DNA of 8,841 bases from NCBI GenBank assembly GCA_023299895.1, contig JALZWI010000109.1, positions 1-8,841 of the forward strand, written 5' to 3'. The stretch is from Arenicella sp. (lineage in GTDB: Bacteria; Pseudomonadota; Gammaproteobacteria; Arenicellales; Arenicellaceae). Position 1 is the first letter of the stretch, and every line of letters starts with the position of its first letter. Positions 7,645-8,841 of the stretch are shown here, piece after piece. The position numbers were made by a program, and so were the translations under genes. Below the pieces are notes generated by a model. It worked only from the letters and a program-made list of their open reading frames with translations. It was not told the origin of the DNA and did no database searches.

Positions 7645-7686
7645 CCATGACTTAAAGTTATGTCATGGATAACAAGGGAATATAAT
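7645..7686 (+). promoter_or_regulatory. 24-bp dyad followed by perfect -10 box (candidate sRNA promoter)
   Basis: CCATGAC (7645-7651) and GTCATGG (7662-7668) are exact inverted copies. The inner bases 7653-7655 and 7658-7660 also pair, leaving one mismatched pair and the centre. A perfect TATAAT sits at 7681-7686 on the plus strand, but the -35 position (TTATGT, 7658-7663) is poor and lies inside the dyad. The dyad centre falls near -36 of the implied start (about 7693), where a bound regulator would strongly affect the promoter. I do not recognise the regulator. Confidence 0.4.
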
Positions 7687-7692
7687 CTAATA

Positions 7693-7924
7693 AAAACATA
7701 AGCTTAGTGAAGTTGACAGTTTGTCAACAAGTGTGAATCAGCTTTGACTAAGAGCCTGTTTTTATTAATAATTAATTCATCGAAATTGACTTGGTTAAGC
7801 AGCAATAAAACGAAGTTGATTGATATTTTTTTAACTAGATTTTTGAGTTATATTGATCTAGTTGTACTCCTCCTCCATCCTCCTTTGGTGGTTTGGGCGC
7901 GACAAATTGTCGCGCTTTTTTTTT
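7693..7924 (+). ncRNA. Candidate small RNA with anti-Shine-Dalgarno tract and intrinsic terminator
   Basis: No protein gene accounts for the strong terminator at 7897-7924, so the simplest reading is a small transcript of about 230 nt starting near 7693 after the TATAAT at 7681. It holds a hairpin GTTGACA-GTT-TGTCAAC (7712-7728) and a second stem AACTAGAT/ATCTAGTT (7833-7840 with 7856-7863, 15-nt loop). A pyrimidine-only stretch broken by a single A (7867-7886, CTCCTCCTCCATCCTCCTTT) follows, then the terminator. The CCTCCTTT segment matches the 3' end of 16S rRNA, so the RNA could pair with Shine-Dalgarno sequences. Anti-SD loops of this kind are known in some regulatory sRNAs. The 5' end is uncertain: the perfect TTGACA at 7713 or the TATATT at 7849 could serve a shorter transcript. 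I recognise no named family. Confidence 0.5.
7897..7924 (+). terminator. Strong Rho-independent terminator
   Basis: An 8-bp GCGCGACA/TGTCGCGC stem with a 3-nt AAT loop is followed at once by nine T residues (7916-7924). The other strand has no T-run after the stem, so it terminates plus-strand transcription only. coq7 is transcribed away from it, and no plus-strand protein gene lies upstream before ctaA. Confidence 0.92.
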
Positions 7925-8070
7925 ACCTACAGGATGTAGGTATGCCGCGCTAGCAGGAGCGGAAGCGGCTCTCTCAGGATGTAGGTATGCCGCGCTAGCA
8001 GGAGCGGAAGCGGCTCTCTCAGGACGTAGGTATGCCGCGCTAGCAGGAGCGAAAGCGGCTCTCTCAAGAT
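7925..8070. repeat. Three tandem 45-bp repeats with nested CAGGA motifs
   Basis: Units are 7931-7975, 7976-8020 and 8021-8065, followed by a short decayed start of a fourth (8066-8070). Copies 1 and 2 are identical; copy 3 differs at two bases (T to C at 8025, G to A at 8052). Each unit contains GCCGC…GCGGC, able to pair, and two CAGGA cores 24 and 21 nt apart. Just before unit 1, ACCTAC-AGGAT-GTAGGT (7925-7941) makes a hairpin of its own. The unit is far richer in G+C than the flanking DNA and starts right after the terminator. There are no spacers, so it is not a CRISPR. It looks like an intergenic tandem hairpin repeat that could recur elsewhere in the genome. Confidence 0.9.
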
Positions 8071-8120
8071 GATCCGATATGATTTTTTACTGGGCATACG
8101 AAAGAGTGATGTCAGATAAT

Positions 8121-8213
8121 TCAGTCTAGTAAAACCAACAACGCAGCCATAATCATAAACACTACGATCGAGTGACCACTGTTTTTCGACTGATTTGGCG
8201 TGTTCGAATTCAT
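8121..8213 (-). CDS. Possible 30-residue single-pass membrane peptide
   Basis: I do not recognise this gene. The frame runs from ATG 8213 to TGA 8121 and encodes 30 residues: a polar N-terminus (MNSNTPNQSKNSGHS), then a hydrophobic run SIVVFMIMAALLVLL (15-29) and a final aspartate. That is the shape of small membrane proteins that attach to larger inner-membrane complexes. A possible minus-strand promoter lies upstream: TTGGAG at 8350-8345 and TATAAG at 8328-8323, spaced 16 nt. Against it are the absence of a recognisable Shine-Dalgarno and the short length, which makes a chance frame easy. Its upstream leader would cover the odd G+C-rich element at 8224-8322. Confidence 0.3.
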   Translation of the reverse strand: MNSNTPNQSKNSGHSIVVFMIMAALLVLLD

Positions 8214-8223
8214 TTTTAAACTA

Positions 8224-8322
8224 CTGGACCGAAATAATTGTCTACAGGGTGCAACTAAGCTGCATGAGTATGGAGGCGGCACACAGAGCACCACTAGGAG
8301 CCATTAGCGCAAGCGAGTCCAG
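8224..8322. other. Unassigned structured intergenic element bounded by an inverted repeat
   Basis: CTGGAC (8224-8229) and GTCCAG (8317-8322) are inverted copies bounding 99 bp. Inside, GGTGC (8248-8252) and GCACC (8288-8292) also pair. The interior is richer in G+C than the sequence on both sides. Parts of it (CTACAGG, TAGGAGC, AGCGCAAGCGAG) faintly resemble the 45-bp repeat unit, so it may be a diverged relative. The only plus-strand frame, 21 codons from 8264, is unconvincing. Confidence 0.3.
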
Positions 8323-8377
8323 CTTATAAGCTATCTAATTTAAACTCCAAATAATGCACTTTACAGCCCTCTAAACC

Positions 8378-8406
8378 TTGCTAAACCTAGCATAACTAGT
8401 TAATAT
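8378..8406 (+). promoter_or_regulatory. Candidate rplM promoter with G+C-rich discriminator
   Basis: TTGCTA (8378-8383) and TAATAT (8401-8406) are spaced by 17 nt. CGCGCG follows directly, the kind of discriminator found at ribosomal promoters under stringent control. The start would fall near 8413. The spacer contains TGCTA-AACC-TAGCA (8379-8392), which overlaps the -35 box. Confidence 0.45.
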
Positions 8407-8407
8407 C

Positions 8408-8503
8408 GCGCGTCCTTACGGAATGTTCCGTATGGATCGCTGTTCGGCCCCTGGTTATTGAGCTCGGGCAATGGCAAAGAAATTAATCTAAGAGAAATAT
8501 ATT
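8408..8503 (+). promoter_or_regulatory. rplM mRNA leader with stable hairpins
   Basis: TACGGAA (8417-8423) and TTCCGTA (8426-8432) form a tight stem. After one T/T mismatch, TCC (8413-8415) and GGA (8434-8436) continue it, so the predicted mRNA would begin with this hairpin. A second stem can form from GCCC (8447-8450) and GGGC (8466-8469). The weak ribosome binding site is AAGAGA (8490-8495), 8 nt before the ATG. In E. coli the rplM-rpsI leader is a target for feedback by L13. A similar role here is inference; I do not recognise the exact binding motif. Confidence 0.45.
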
Positions 8504-8841
8504 ATGAAAACATTTTCTGCAAAACCCGCCGAGGTAAAGCGCGAGTGGTTCGTTATCGATGCTGATGATAAAGTACTTGGCCGCGTGGCGACTGAAATTG
8601 CTCACCGTTTGCGTGGCAAACATAAAGCTGAGTTCACACCGCATGTTGACACTGGTGATCATATCGTTGTAATCAATGCTGAAAAGATCGCAGTCACGGG
8701 TAATAAAGAAGAAGGTAAAATTTATTATCGCCATACAGGCTTCCCTGGTGGTATCAAAGACGTCAATGTACGTCAACTTCGTGAACGCGCACCTGAGCGT
8801 ATCATTGAAAACGCAGTTCGTGGCATGTTGCCAAAGAACTC
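8504..8841 (+). CDS. rplM: 50S ribosomal protein L13, C-terminus cut off by window edge
   Basis: L13 is an early-assembling protein of the large ribosomal subunit that binds 23S rRNA. The window holds 112 codons of an expected 142 or so. The translation follows the E. coli protein almost without gaps: [20 protein letters not shown] at the start, [28 protein letters not shown] (25-52), [14 protein letters not shown] (55-68), [12 protein letters not shown] (74-85) and [16 protein letters not shown] (97-112). The start at ATG 8504 is fixed by this match. Usually rpsI (S9) follows in the same operon, beyond this window. It has its own leader and a candidate promoter directly upstream. There is no sign of damage. 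Confidence 0.98.
   Translation, partial: MKTFSAKPAEVKREWFVIDADDKVLGRVATEIAHRLRGKHKAEFTPHVDTGDHIVVINAEKIAVTGNKEEGKIYYRHTGFPGGIKDVNVRQLRERAPERIIENAVRGMLPKN

Noticed and set aside
7744..7953. 69-codon plus-strand frame beginning with TTG
   Set aside because: It crosses the strong terminator and ends inside the tandem repeats. It has a non-ATG start and no ribosome binding site, and its hydrophobic look comes from T-rich DNA.
7931..8065. CRISPR array
   Set aside because: The 45-bp units are directly contiguous with no spacers between them.
7857..8070. Repeat peptide translated through the 45-bp units
   Set aside because: The plus-strand frame has no ATG and runs through the terminator; open frames here are expected from a stop-poor repeat whose length is a multiple of three.
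8190..8213. tRNA-like T-loop (TGTTCGAATTC)
   Set aside because: No acceptor, D or anticodon stem can be assembled around it.
8483..8776. 97-codon minus-strand frame
   Set aside because: It is antisense to rplM, whose conserved coding sequence explains it.

Overview
The window is an A+T-leaning piece of bacterial chromosome. Every identifiable housekeeping gene points to a gammaproteobacterium: the cmoA-cmoB pair for tRNA wobble uridine-5-oxyacetate, an adjacent fabA-fabB pair for anaerobic-type unsaturated fatty acid synthesis, a proteobacterial heme A synthase, a Coq7 ubiquinone hydroxylase, and an rplM whose start closely matches the E. coli protein. Heme A and ubiquinone synthesis indicate an aerobically respiring cell with an aa3-type terminal oxidase. 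I cannot name a genus from the sequence alone.

Layout. Positions 1-1529 (minus strand) hold cmoA followed 27 nt later by cmoB, which runs off the left edge. A 75-bp divergent gap leads to a plus-strand pair. The first gene encodes a predicted secreted, beta-strand-rich protein with a C-terminal JAMM-like (DUF4329-type) domain. Three bases later comes an AEC-family inner-membrane permease. fabA and fabB follow (3972-5743), then a stand-alone ctaA (5849-6877). ctaA converges on coq7 (6874-7527, minus strand), and the two stop codons overlap inside a perfect 20-bp palindrome.

From 7528 to 8503 there is nearly 1 kb without a conventional gene, but it is full of structure. It holds a candidate coq7 promoter and a 24-bp dyad next to a perfect TATAAT. 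A likely small RNA follows, with an anti-Shine-Dalgarno tract resembling the 3' end of 16S rRNA and a textbook terminator. Next come three tandem 45-bp repeats and a possible 30-residue membrane peptide gene on the minus strand. The region ends with the rplM promoter and a leader that appears to begin with a stable hairpin. The first 112 codons of rplM close the window.

How the genes work together: CmoA makes carboxy-S-adenosylmethionine, which CmoB uses on tRNA. FabA makes and isomerises the unsaturated C10 acyl-ACP that FabB elongates. CtaA and Coq7 both serve the respiratory chain, through heme A and ubiquinone. The JAMM-like protein and AEC permease are arranged as a translationally coupled pair of unknown purpose. 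The best candidates for something undescribed are the small RNA with its neighbouring repeats and the JAMM-like/AEC pair.
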